A DNA stretch of 64,000 nucleotides, taken from contig NC_081407.1 of NCBI RefSeq assembly GCF_030272615.1, positions 143,594,897-143,658,896 of the forward strand, read 5' to 3'. Positions 23,562 to 33,061 of the stretch are shown one piece after another (position 1 is the first letter of the stretch; the number at the start of each line of letters is the position of its first letter). The notes below the pieces were generated by a model that saw only the letters and a program-made list of their open reading frames with translations, was not told the origin of the DNA and ran no database searches. Source of the stretch: Cryptomeria japonica (lineage: Eukaryota; Streptophyta; Pinopsida; Cupressales; Cupressaceae). Position numbers and translations under genes: made by a program.

Positions 23562-25140
23562 TTGTCTCAAGGTCCTAGGTTGAAATCACATAGGATGAGA
23601 ACACCTGTCCCAAAATACGCTACTAGTGATGATAATTTGGATTCGTTCATGATCGAGACTGATGACGAGGGTGCCATCGATGACCTCGATAATTACCTTG
23701 ACATACCCGAATATAACTGCATCTTCACTCTTAGCCCCACTAACTTCGAAGACATTAAAGGCCTTCCCCTCGTTCACCACCAACTCATTGATTGGGATCA
23801 TGAAGGACCTGCACAGTTTGACACATTCCAAAATGATGAAGCTTTTATTGACTATCTTGGCATACGAGATGATCTTCCCCGTGGGGACCATAAAGCGGGA
23901 TACACTATAGAACTCAATAGCGTGGCATATTTTGGTGAGGGCGTCGGACCTTCCAGTCGCAAAAATATGAAAATAAGAACAAACCAAGGGTCTTATGGCG
24001 AAAACCACACTGTGGCACTGTCTGACCCCAAAAAAGTAAAAAGAAAGGACGTATCTAAGGGTGAAAACCTCTCTGAGGCACCCAAAGATGGAAGGCTCGA
24101 CATTTTCCCAGCATCATATGAGGAAAAGTCATCCATATTGGTAGAGGAGACTATCAAAAGAAACATTGGTACAGAAGAGGTTCCACACAACATATTCCTG
24201 GCTAAATCGTTGATGGAGTCAGAAAGGTCAAAATTCATAAGTTTCTTCAAAGAACGACAAATCAACTTTGCATGGTCATACGCTGATATGCCTAGATTGG
24301 ATTCAGATTTGGTAATGCATCATTTGATAGTTAAACCGAGGGCAAAACCAGTGAAACAGAAATTAAGAAAGATGCATCCACAAGTGGCATTACTAGTCAA
24401 AGCAGAACTTGAGAAATTATTGGATGTCGGATTCATACGCCTAATTGATTATCTTGAATGGATCTCCAACTTAGTGCATGTCAGTAAACTAGATCGTAGC
24501 ATCAGAATATGTACAGATTTCAGAGACATCAACAAAGCTTGTCCTAAGGATGACTTCCCATTACCAAACATAGATTTAATTGTAGATCTCACAGTAGGTT
24601 ATGAAATGTTATTGTTGATGGATGGATTCTCTGGTTATAATCAAATAAAGATCGTGTTTGAAGATCAACACAAAACATCATTCACTTGTCCTTGGGGAAC
24701 TTTCTGTTGGAATGTCATGCCCTTTGGGCTAAAAAATGCAGGTGCTACATATCAAAGAGCCATGACTACTATCTTTCATGATCTCATGCACGTAACTGTG
24801 GAAGATTATGTCGACGACCTCTTGGGCAAATCAATAGACAGAAATACACATTTGGACATACTTTTAGTCATCTTTGATCTGTTGGAAAAATACAAAGTAA
24901 GATTAAACCCCAAGAAATGTGTCTTTGGAGTAACCTTCGGGAAGCTCCTAGGATTCATTGTATCAAAAAGAGGAATCAAAGTTGATCCAGCAAAAGTCAA
25001 GGCCATCCTAGAGATGCAACCACCAAGAAATATTAGTCAACTTTGGTCTTTACAAGGGAGACTCTAGTCCATACGAAGATTCATAGCGCAACTTGCAGAT
25101 AAGTGTAATCCTTTTCAGAACTTGCTACATAAAAACATCA
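23562..25140 (+). pseudogene. Tat reverse transcriptase
   Basis: After an acidic linker (about 23640-24130) the RT starts near 24300. Motifs in order: LEKLLDVGFIRLIDY (about 24408), RICTDFRDINKACPKDDFPL (about 24507), the LLLMDGFSGYNQI aspartate (about 24609), WNVMPFGLKNAGATYQRAM (about 24708) and the catalytic YVDD at 24807-24818, then LGFIVSKRGIKVDP. All three catalytic aspartates are present. TAG at 25065 falls just after RT. It copies element RNA to DNA in the particle. Confidence 0.92.
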
Positions 25141-26090
25141 AATTCAAATGGGATGATAACTGTCAATAGGCTTTCTAGACACTCAAACATTATCTTCTAA
25201 ATCCGCCAGTTCTGATGCCACCAGTTCCAGATCAGCCTCTGTTACTATACATATCAGCTACTCCAACAGCACTGGGGGCACGCTTGGCACAACAAATTGC
25301 TGAGGGCAAAGAAAAAGTAGTATACTATATCAGTCGCACATTGGTAGGATATGAGCTAAACTACACACCAATTGAGCATGCATGTCTTGCCATGGTCTTT
25401 GCTTCACAGAAATTACGACATTACATGCTCACTCATAAGACTAAGCTGGTTGCAAGAATCGATGCATTGAAATACCTTCTCAATAAAGCAACACTTACTG
25501 GGCGACTAGCCAAATGGGTAATGATCTTGAGTGAATTCGACATCGAGTATGTGGATAGAAAAGCAATAAAAGGACAAGCCATCGTAGATCAATTAGCAGA
25601 TGCTCCCATGATAGATGATGTTCCTCTAAGTTCAAAATTTCCAGATGAATCCATTTTAACAATGTCACATGCGAAGCCATGGCAATTGTACTTCAACGGC
25701 TCATACACACATCATGGGGTAGGAGATAGCATCCTCTTTATAACTCCTCAAGGGGATTCTATACCAAAATCATACTGCTTATCATTTCCTTGCACTAATA
25801 ATATAGCGGAATATGAGGCATTAACAACTGGATTACAGATTGCAGTTCAGTGGAAGATCCAAGAACTTTGTGTTTTTGGGGACTCTCAACTTGTAATCTG
25901 TCAAGCAACGGATGATTACCAAACAAAGGATGAAAAATTAATGCCTTACAAAAAAATGGTGGATGACCTAAAACAACATTTCATAAAGATAGACTTTGAG
26001 CAGATACCAAGAGAGTAGAATCGAGCCGTAGATGCCATGGCTACAATTGCTTCACTGATCAATCTACCTCCAAATGAGACCCGCTATGAG
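25141..26090 (+). pseudogene. Tat dual RNase H (standard and archaeal-type)
   Basis: The first RNase H covers about 25200-25600 (YISRTLVGYELNYTPIEHAC, then a degenerate end). A second one follows at about 25677-26070 and has the archaeal-type pattern: WQLYFNGSY in place of FDGS, TNNIAEYEAL, GDSQLVICQA, and the closing NRAVDAMATIASL. Acquisition of this second RNase H is a known feature of Tat elements. The first catalytic aspartate of the second domain is replaced by Asn (FNGS). Two TAG codons lie near 25170 and one at 26016. Confidence 0.85.
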
Positions 26091-27428
26091 TTCTTGGTGG
26101 ATAACCTTTTGGTTCCTACATATGAAATCATTCCTACTAAGATGATATGTGTTGTCGGTCCTGAGTCCCAGTTATATGGTTCCATCTTCACATACCTTCG
26201 TGACAATACCCTACCTCCTGATCTATCCAATAACCAACGTCGCACTTTCATTCGCCAATCTTCTCGATATGTCATTTTAGCTGATATCCTATACCAGTGA
26301 GGTTTAGATGGCACTCTTCTTAGATGTTTAGAAAGTGACAAAGCTCAGATTGCATTACGTGAAGTACATGAAGGGATATGTGGTCCATGTGCTAGTGGTC
26401 CTACCTTAGCCAAGAAACTCATCAGGACTAGATATTACTTGCCCAATATGGAAAAAGACTCATATTAGTTTGTCAAGAAATGTAAGAAATGTCAAATTCA
26501 TGGAGACCTCATCCATGCACTAGCGCAAGAACTTCAACCAATTGTGCCTCCTTGGCCCTTTTATCAGTGGGGACTCGATCTCATAGGCAATATTCACCCT
26601 CCTTCTTCCAATCGTCATAAATTCATTATCACTACCACAGAGTATTTCACAAAATGGATTGAAGTCATGCCTCTTACACAAGTCACTAGAAAATAGATTG
26701 CTACGTTCATCCTCAACTATATCATTTGTCGATACGGTATTCCTATTTCCATTATCACTGATAACGGGCGTCCCTTCAAAAATTAGGATGTTCGTGAACT
26801 CTGTGACCACTTCCATATTTCACATCATTTCTCCACACCATATTACCCCCAAGGTAACGGTCAAGCTGAGGCGTCTAATAAGACAATCCTTAAAATCCTA
26901 AAAAAGACAGTCGATGATGCTAGCCGTAATTGGCATATCCAACTTAATCCTACACTTTGGGCATACCGCACAAGTGTCCGCACACCTACAGGAGCTACAC
27001 CCTATTCACTTGTCTATGGCATTGAAGCCATCTTGCCTATTGAGATCGAGCTACCCTCTTTACGAGTCTCTTTGCAAAACATTATCAGTGATGAAGACTA
27101 TAGGGTCTCTCGCTTACAAGAACTTGAACTATTGGATGAACGAAGACAAATTGCTTTTAATCATCTGAAGGCTTATCAACAACGAATGAGTCGCAGCTAC
27201 AATCACAAGATCAAGCCTTGCACATTTGAGGTAGGTGATTTGGTTCTCAGAGAAAATCCCAAAAATCAGCAAGACAGAGAGAAGAAGGGAAAGTTTGAAC
27301 CAAATTGGCTTGGTCCTTACATCATTACAGCAGCATATGGATCTGGGGCATATTAGCTCTCAACTATAGAGGGTGAACCCTTGGAGGATCCTATCAACAA
27401 CATGCATCTTCGCAGGTTTTATACATAG
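26091..27428 (+). pseudogene. Tat integrase
   Basis: The zinc-binding region spans about 26358-26505 (VHEGICGPC, then CKKCQIHGD). The second expected His appears as Cys, so the HHCC finger looks damaged. The DDE core has YQWGLDLIG (about 26562), IITDNGRPF (about 26754) and QGNGQAEASNKTI (about 26853). The C-terminal part carries LKAYQQRMSRSYN and FEVGDLVLRE, with a closing LRRFYT before TAG 27426. There is no chromodomain. Stops at 26298, about 26466, 26694, 26784 and 27354 inactivate it. Confidence 0.88.
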
Positions 27429-29139
27429 CTCTTCAGAGTATCCTAATTCAAAAAATACAAAAAAATTCAAAAATACAAAAAAAAATTTGTAAAACAAAAA
27501 AAATCATTACTTGGTGAAAACCTAGCAAACAGGTGCCTTGTGACACAAAAAAAAAATTGAAAAATCAAAAAAAGTAAAGAGAAATAATTTTGTCCAACGG
27601 TGAAAACCACTTCGGTGGCACCCTGGGCAAGTACCATGGTGAAAAATGGGTCACCAGCGCCATGCGTAGAGACATTGCTCCTCCCTCCTTCAGGATTCTC
27701 TTTCATCACTTCACTTTGCACACACTCACAACCAATTCATGCATAATAAACTTACACATTCCCATCATGGCTTGTTATTGATCTACCCAAGATTGGTTCA
27801 CCATTCATAATAAACCTCCCTTTTCACCTCCCTTTCCGTCCATAATAAATCAAATCCTATATGTGGCTAAGGCAAATCCTACATCTAGTGATGGGTGTGG
27901 AACTGAGAACATCACATGTTTCGAGGAGTACAGTTTCTTCCAGCTTCCTTCAGTCTATCTGCGCACAATCTGCAATAAAACAACATTTGCATCACAGATC
28001 TGCAATAAAGTTTCATCTTCTCCACAATAAAGTATCAGTTTCATGGATTCAGTCAGTTTCCGATGAGACATAGCAGCAACAATGGGCTTCATCAAAATCA
28101 AATCTTTCAACAGACTCAGACAACATATGGTTTCGTGCTATCTATCCTTTTTATGAAAGTAAACATTGTGACCACAATCAAATAAGACTTATACAAGTGA
28201 TAAGAGACACTAAATTTGAGGACTAGAGTGGATGTTGGTGTCGAGTCTTGGTTTTCTTTTGATTTTATCTTTTGGTGACATGTCTTTTAGCTTTTTCAGG
28301 ATGTCTCTGACTAGAGATTCTATCTCTAGGATGTCTTTGACTAGAAAGGCGAGAATGGGGTATCGTCACCTATTTGTATTTGCTGTCTGTGGATTGTCTT
28401 TTAGTAATGCTATGACTTGTCCAAGGATATGAGGACACTATGAGTCTAGTATGAACTGGGGCATTCCTTGTTTGAGACTGTCTTATCTCCATGCAAACGA
28501 GAACAATGACTTTCTGGGTCGAACATATGCCTTGATTGTCATAACCTATTTTGCCATAATAAAGTTCAATGATGATAAAGCACAAGAAGCTCTTTCACTT
28601 TCATATCTTCTATCTTTCATCCCCCTTTCTTGATTGACTTTCATCATCCTTCTCAAGTCTGCGTAGCCTGCTATCACATGACTGAGTATAATGACACACC
28701 AAAAACATTTGCATTTCATGTAGTTGCGCCTGCATTACCACATATAAGCATTTCATACATACATATAGATATCACAACTGCATCACATCCTGCACACAAC
28801 ACGTGTTAGCACAATTTACATTTGCATTATCATATTCATCTGCATTACATACATTCACATTTGCATCATGCATACACATATAAAACATAAAAGAACAAAA
28901 AAAAATATTGCATTGCATCATATACATATTTGCATCCATATCATAAGTATCACATAGAAACATACATCACATAGGTACGCATGCATATAGCTGCCACAAA
29001 GATGAATCATCTCATATATATATATATATAAAGTGTCATGATACAATGATGTCAAAATCATATGGCTACAATCACCCGAAGGTGTCTACATCATCATACA
29101 AAAATGATACAATACTGATACATAGGGAGCCCTATATGG
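27429..29139 (+). other. Tat spacer between pol and the antisense gene
   Basis: No convincing frame. It begins A-rich (27450-27580). GGTGAAAA motifs stand at 27513, 27599 and 27638, and a CCAC-TTCG-GTGG hairpin at 27607-27618. The right third (28680-29040) is a degenerate CATTTGCATCA-type low-complexity stretch ending in an AT dinucleotide run near 29018-29031. It would include the 3' end region of the antisense transcript. Confidence 0.6.
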
Positions 29140-31089
29140 CTATGATGAACTCCCTCCCTCAGAGCCGCCTGGCCTCGATGAAATCTAAGCCCTCGAAGGA
29201 CCCACCCCAGGATCATCCCTCCTGTCCCCCCTATCTGGTGGTGGTGGAGGACCCATAACCCCACTGCTAGATGCCTATTGCCTCTAGCTCCCTCCCATTG
29301 TCGTCCCTGTCTGTGATAGCCTATGGAAGCTCCTCGCCTGCTGATCAGCTAGCACTGCACCATAATAGAGATCCCACTAGTAAGCAATCTCCTCCCCTGC
29401 CCGCAAGACATAGGCATATCCAGCCCCTGTGTCCTCTACCGCCTGCCTCCTAGCCCTCAGTGCTGTCTTAGCCTCTGTGTAGCGCTGAAAGACCTGGTCT
29501 CGCTCCCACTCAGTATCTCTGAGCCGCCTCCTGAGTCTATCCCTCTCCCTCTCCAGGTCCTGAATCTCATATGCCTATCCCTGGCAGATCTCCCTTAGCT
29601 CAATCAGCTCATCCTCCTCTGCCTCGGCCCCCTATCCCTCTGCCTGTGGCTCCCCCTATACGGGTGCCTGTCCCTGTGCCTGTGCCTATACTAGTGGTTG
29701 TACCTTTACCTATACCTATCTATGTCCCTGTCCCTGCACCTGTAGCGGTAATCCACCGTGACCCCTCACAATCTGCACCTGTCTATCCTCTCCACCCTCC
29801 CTCCGCGGTGCCACCCTCCTCTCTCCAACTGCACCCCACCTCCTCTGTTGGCCTCTCCCCCCATCATCTCCATCATCATCATCATCCCCACCACCATCTC
29901 CATCTAGCGGCTCTCCTGGATCTGTCAGGCATGGGAATGGATGCTCGTCCCAATATGTTGTGTACTCTGCATCCATGTTGGCATCCTCGATCTTTGGCCA
30001 TATATCCCAAGGTAGGGGCATCATCTCCACTAGCTGTGTAACAGCTTGATCATATGATAGCAATGGCCCAAACTGCGCTTGATCCCTGACCGTCCGCGCG
30101 TACATGCCTGAACCCCGTGGCATCTGCTGGATCCTAGCGAACTGCCTACCCACCCTGTCAACTAGCTGCCTCTCCAGTACATAGGGCGTCCGCCCAATTA
30201 GATACCTACTACAGAAGATGTAGGGTAGATCTACTACATCATCCTCCCACTGCTCGCATCCCAGGTACGGCCTCCATATAGCCATATCAATCTCATCTAT
30301 CGCCCGCCGCCAGTACTCCAACCTACCAATCCGTGGCTGTGAGGTGATCATATCATACAAATGCATGAAACTGCATCCATGACCTCTGCCCCTAAAATGT
30401 ATAGGTCATGTCACTAGTAGATGCTCATAGGCCCACACCTGTAACAATGTGACCCCGCAGCCCAATCCCACTGATCCATGGTACACAAACTGATGAAGCT
30501 CATAATATAGGTGTGTCAGCATGCATGGTCCCCAGGCATATCTGGTGTGTTGTGTCACTAGTGTCTCTAATGTGCTCCCCCAGCCCACAACCAACCCTCG
30601 TGTCACTCTATCCAGACACAAGAACCCACCGATCGCTCCTCCTACCAATGCCGGTAGTGCCAATCCTGTTTGTGTCATGGTATCCCATGCCACATGCCCT
30701 ACCCTCATCTCCAGCCCTGGATCCCAGAACACTCATCTCAAGGCATCCCTATCTCCATCTCGATCGTAGGGTATCAGCTCCCCATCGATCGGTATCCTCA
30801 GAATCCAGTACACATCCTCCAGGGTGACTGTCATCTCCCCCATCGGCAAATGGAATGTGCACGTCTCAGAATGCCACCTCTCAGCTAATGCAGTCAGTAA
30901 TCCCATGTTCGCCCAAAACTCAGGCACATACAAAATATGGCGCAATCCCATAGCCTCAATAGTAGCTCTGTCCTCAAACATCAACTTAGGTCACAACCTC
31001 TGAGTCGATGGGAATCTCTCTTGTGACTCCAGCATAGGCAAATACTCCTACAGTCAAGCAAATCAATCATGTCAGTCATAGTGGCATTC

Positions 31090-31320
31090 ACTGTTCATCA
31101 CAAAATGCTACTTTTTATCTAAGTGCATATGGTACTCTATCCTAGTGACACTCACTGTTCATCACAAAGTGTTGCTTCTATCCTAGTGGTACTCCCTGTT
31201 CATCACAAAGTGCTGCTCACATTTGCACTCACTGTTCATCACAAAGTGCTGCTCATATTTTGATACTCACTGTTTATCACAAAGTACTATATCTTGGTAC
31301 TCACTATTCATCACAAAGTG
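31090..31320 (-). repeat. Six degenerate copies of ACTGTTCATCACAAAG in the PMD intron
   Basis: On the plus strand, copies start at 31090, 31154, 31195, 31231, 31269 and 31303, usually followed by TGCTGCT-like sequence. Spacing shrinks from 64 to 34 bp. Copies differ by one or two bases. Confidence 0.8.
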
Positions 31321-31335
31321 CCTTAATCAATCTTA

Positions 31336-31520
31336 TCCTAGGGCCTATGCTTGAGTGAAACCTCTTGAGTAGTTTCCTAATTGACAACGTATGTTCTATC
31401 ACAGAATTGTCAATCCTAGCCCTATTTGCTATCCTAGTCTTCCCTAGAGGACCTGCTTGAGTGTGTCCTCTCAGTAGCTTATCCAATCGACAGCGTATAT
31501 TCATCATAGAACTGCCGATT
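31336..31520 (-). repeat. Two diverged direct copies of about 85 bp in the PMD intron
   Basis: The block from TGCTTGAGTG through GACAACGTAT and CACAGAATTGTCAA near 31350-31410 is repeated near 31450-31515 with GACAGCGTAT and CATAGAACTGCCGA. Differences are mainly transitions. Confidence 0.65.
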
Positions 31521-31531
31521 TGACCTTGAAG

Positions 31532-31778
31532 ACATAAACACGCCTTCACGACAAAAACGCGCTTAGAGACTGCATAAACGTGCCTATTTTACACAGACAC
31601 GCCTGAAACACACAGACGTGCCTATACTCTGCATAGACACGCCTGGAAGACACAAACATATCTGCCTAGCATAGATGCGCCTGCATAGTGCAGACGCGGC
31701 CGCACTCTGCACAGACGCCCTTTCCAGCACAAACGCACCTGGCACAAACACAGACGCGCCTAGCGAGCATAGACGCGC
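31532..31778 (-). repeat. PMD-intron array of the CGTCTGTG repeat (period about 20 bp)
   Basis: On the minus strand units read GCGTCTGTG/GCGTCTATG. On the plus strand their complements start at 31532, 31551, 31572, 31591, 31610, 31631, 31650, 31669, 31688, 31709, 31727, 31748 and 31767, steps of 18 to 21 bp. Same core and period as the two leader arrays but on the other strand. Confidence 0.85.
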
Positions 31779-31894
31779 TGGACATTTTTGACATTTTTTG
31801 GACCCTAACCTAGAGCACATTTATTTCTCTAACTAGCATGCATTAATGACAACAATAAATGCAACAAAGTACAAGGAGGTTTTGTGGTACTTAC

Positions 31895-31960
31895 CGGCTC
31901 TCCTGCCTCTGCTGGCCTCTGATATCGACGAATGCGATCGAATCTATGAACAAATGCCAT
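31895..31960 (-). other. Exon 1 coding part of the antisense PMD gene
   Basis: Exactly 22 codons from ATG (31960-31958) to CCG before GTAAGT (31894-31889). No stop and no damage. The end phase matches exon 2. Confidence 0.7.
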
Positions 31961-32305
31961 CGTTGTTGACTGCTGCTACTCTATTTTCGCTCTGCACTCT
32001 GCTCTCGTGGATGTGTGGATGATAATGAGGATGTAATTTCCCTCGTGGTCTATTTTATAGACTACCCTAGCCCTAGCCCTCGTCTCCCGAGTCAGTCTTC
32101 TTTATCCCGTGACTCTGTCACTTTATCCGATCAGTCCATTCTATCCCGTCTTTCTTATCGAGAGATTGTCTGCGATCTTTTCAGACATTTTCATCCAATC
32201 TCTCGAGGGGGCATATCATTCCCATCTTGGAGCAACTCTATATCAGTTCATCTTATCTTCTTTGAAACAACACGACAAGCCGCATTGTCTCAAAGAGGGG
32301 CAAAA
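31961..32305. other. PMD 5' UTR and upstream region, and Tat polypurine tract
   Basis: The minus-strand part is the leader and promoter of the PMD gene. On the plus strand the end CAAAGAGGGGCAAAA (32291-32305) abuts the 3' LTR and serves as polypurine tract. TATCCCGT/TATCC motifs recur at about 32102-32145. Confidence 0.6.
32051..32059 (-). promoter_or_regulatory. TATA box of the antisense PMD gene
   Basis: The minus strand reads CTATAAAATAGACC, a strong plant TATA box, 91 bp upstream of the PMD ATG. That predicts a start near 32020 and a 5' UTR of about 60 nt. It lies inside the Tat element, about 250 bp from the 3' LTR. Confidence 0.65.
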
Positions 32306-33056
32306 TGTAGACACCTAAAATTGTCCAATCTAATCTATTTAATTACTTTAGCCTAATTCTTCTATTAATTAAATAAATCCTTATTTATTTAATTAATTCA
32401 TTTATCCTCTTCTAGCCTTATTTCTCATTTAAATAAATACATTTATTTATTTAAATTATCCTTTTCCTAAATTAAATAAATATCTTATTTATTTAATTGA
32501 GCTCACTCCTATTAATTAAATATATCTTTATTTATTTAATTAATTCATTAACCTTTTCTACCCATGACACATGTCATTCATCTCTTAATTCATACACTAC
32601 CTACCCTCTCATTATTTTATTATTTCTTTTACCTACCCTCTAATCATAACCGACCTCCTTTTACACCTCTCAATCTTACCCCTCCATTTCTTATGGTGTC
32701 TTCTATATAAGGAGATGCTTCCTTCATTATCAACCCTAACTAACTACTTGATCAATTTGACTACTTGGCACATGCGATCCTACTTGCAACCACATTTCGT
32801 TCTTTGTTGAGCTCTTGTACACATAAAATCTGAGAGCAAATATATCGAGCAAGATCAATGGAGATAGGAAGAATGGAGATCCAAACCCTATTGGACATGT
32901 GATGGTATAATCTTTGTGATTTCATTTGATTTGCATTGTCTTAGGTAATCTTCATATGTTATGGTCGATCTTTGTTGTTGTTAGGCTAGGGTTTTGTGGT
33001 TGAATTCATTTAGCCTTTCAATATCGTTATTATTGTTTCCATTTTCACCATATACA
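32306..33056 (+). repeat. Tat 3' LTR
   Basis: TGTAGACACCTAAAATTG to CACCATATACA, 751 bp, with TATATAAGG at 32704. Followed by the ATTGG target duplication (33057-33061). Uninterrupted, and it served to reconstruct the split 5' LTR. Confidence 0.92.
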
Positions 33057-33061
33057 ATTGG

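Larger units (their letters stand above)
31048..31894 (-). other. Predicted intron of the antisense PMD gene
   Basis: 847 bp, from a consensus GTAAGT donor to a TGACTGTAG acceptor preceded by T-rich sequence. It carries stops in every frame and three kinds of internal repeat (next entries). The splice signals face the minus strand, so the element's genomic plus-strand RNA would keep the intron through retrotransposition. Confidence 0.72.
29140..31960 (-). pseudogene. Antisense plant mobile domain (PMD, MAIN/MAIL1-like) gene inside the Tat element
   Basis: Two exons on the strand opposite gag-pol. Exon 1 is 31960-31895: ATG plus 21 codons (MAFVHRFDRIRRYQ, then RPAEAGEP), ending at a GTAAGT donor. 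Exon 2 starts at 31047 after TGACTGTAG; both junctions are phase 0. Exon 2 encodes PMD hallmarks: ILYVPEFWANMGLLTALAE (about 30940), TFHLPMGEMTVTLEDVYWIL (about 30860), LEYWRRAIDEIDMAIWRPYL (about 30310). A Gly/Asp run, a Gln-rich stretch and a charged coiled-coil-like tail follow. In-frame TGA codons stand at 30991, 30733 and 30406; TAG codons from 29716 lie in the Gln-rich tail. The true end is uncertain (29284 or 29140). PMD proteins act in the nucleus in silencing and development, and PMD is also known from transposons. Confidence 0.82.
10217..33056 (+). mobile_element. Complete Tat-clade Ty3/Gypsy element with antisense PMD gene, split by Copia 1
   Basis: The LTRs (TGTAGACACC to CATATACA) are flanked by a perfect 5-bp duplication ATTGG (10212-10216 and 33057-33061). 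Removing Copia 1 and one GAGCT leaves about 16.2 kb. Order: LTR, primer site, 2.3 kb leader, gag, protease, G-patch, RT, RNase H, second RNase H, integrase, 1.7 kb spacer, antisense PMD gene, polypurine tract, LTR. The G-patch-like segment and second RNase H place it in the Tat clade (Ogre/Retand relatives). Those elements are known to carry extra ORFs, sometimes antisense. Confidence 0.9.

Noticed and set aside
29571-30041. Plus-strand proline-rich frame
   Set aside because: It is the complement of the antisense PMD exon 2; the PMD frame has a domain, a promoter and splice sites, while the proline richness mirrors Gly/Gln codons on the other strand.
30513-30888. Plus-strand frames opposite the PMD exon
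   Set aside because: Shadows of the GC-rich antisense gene with no domain.
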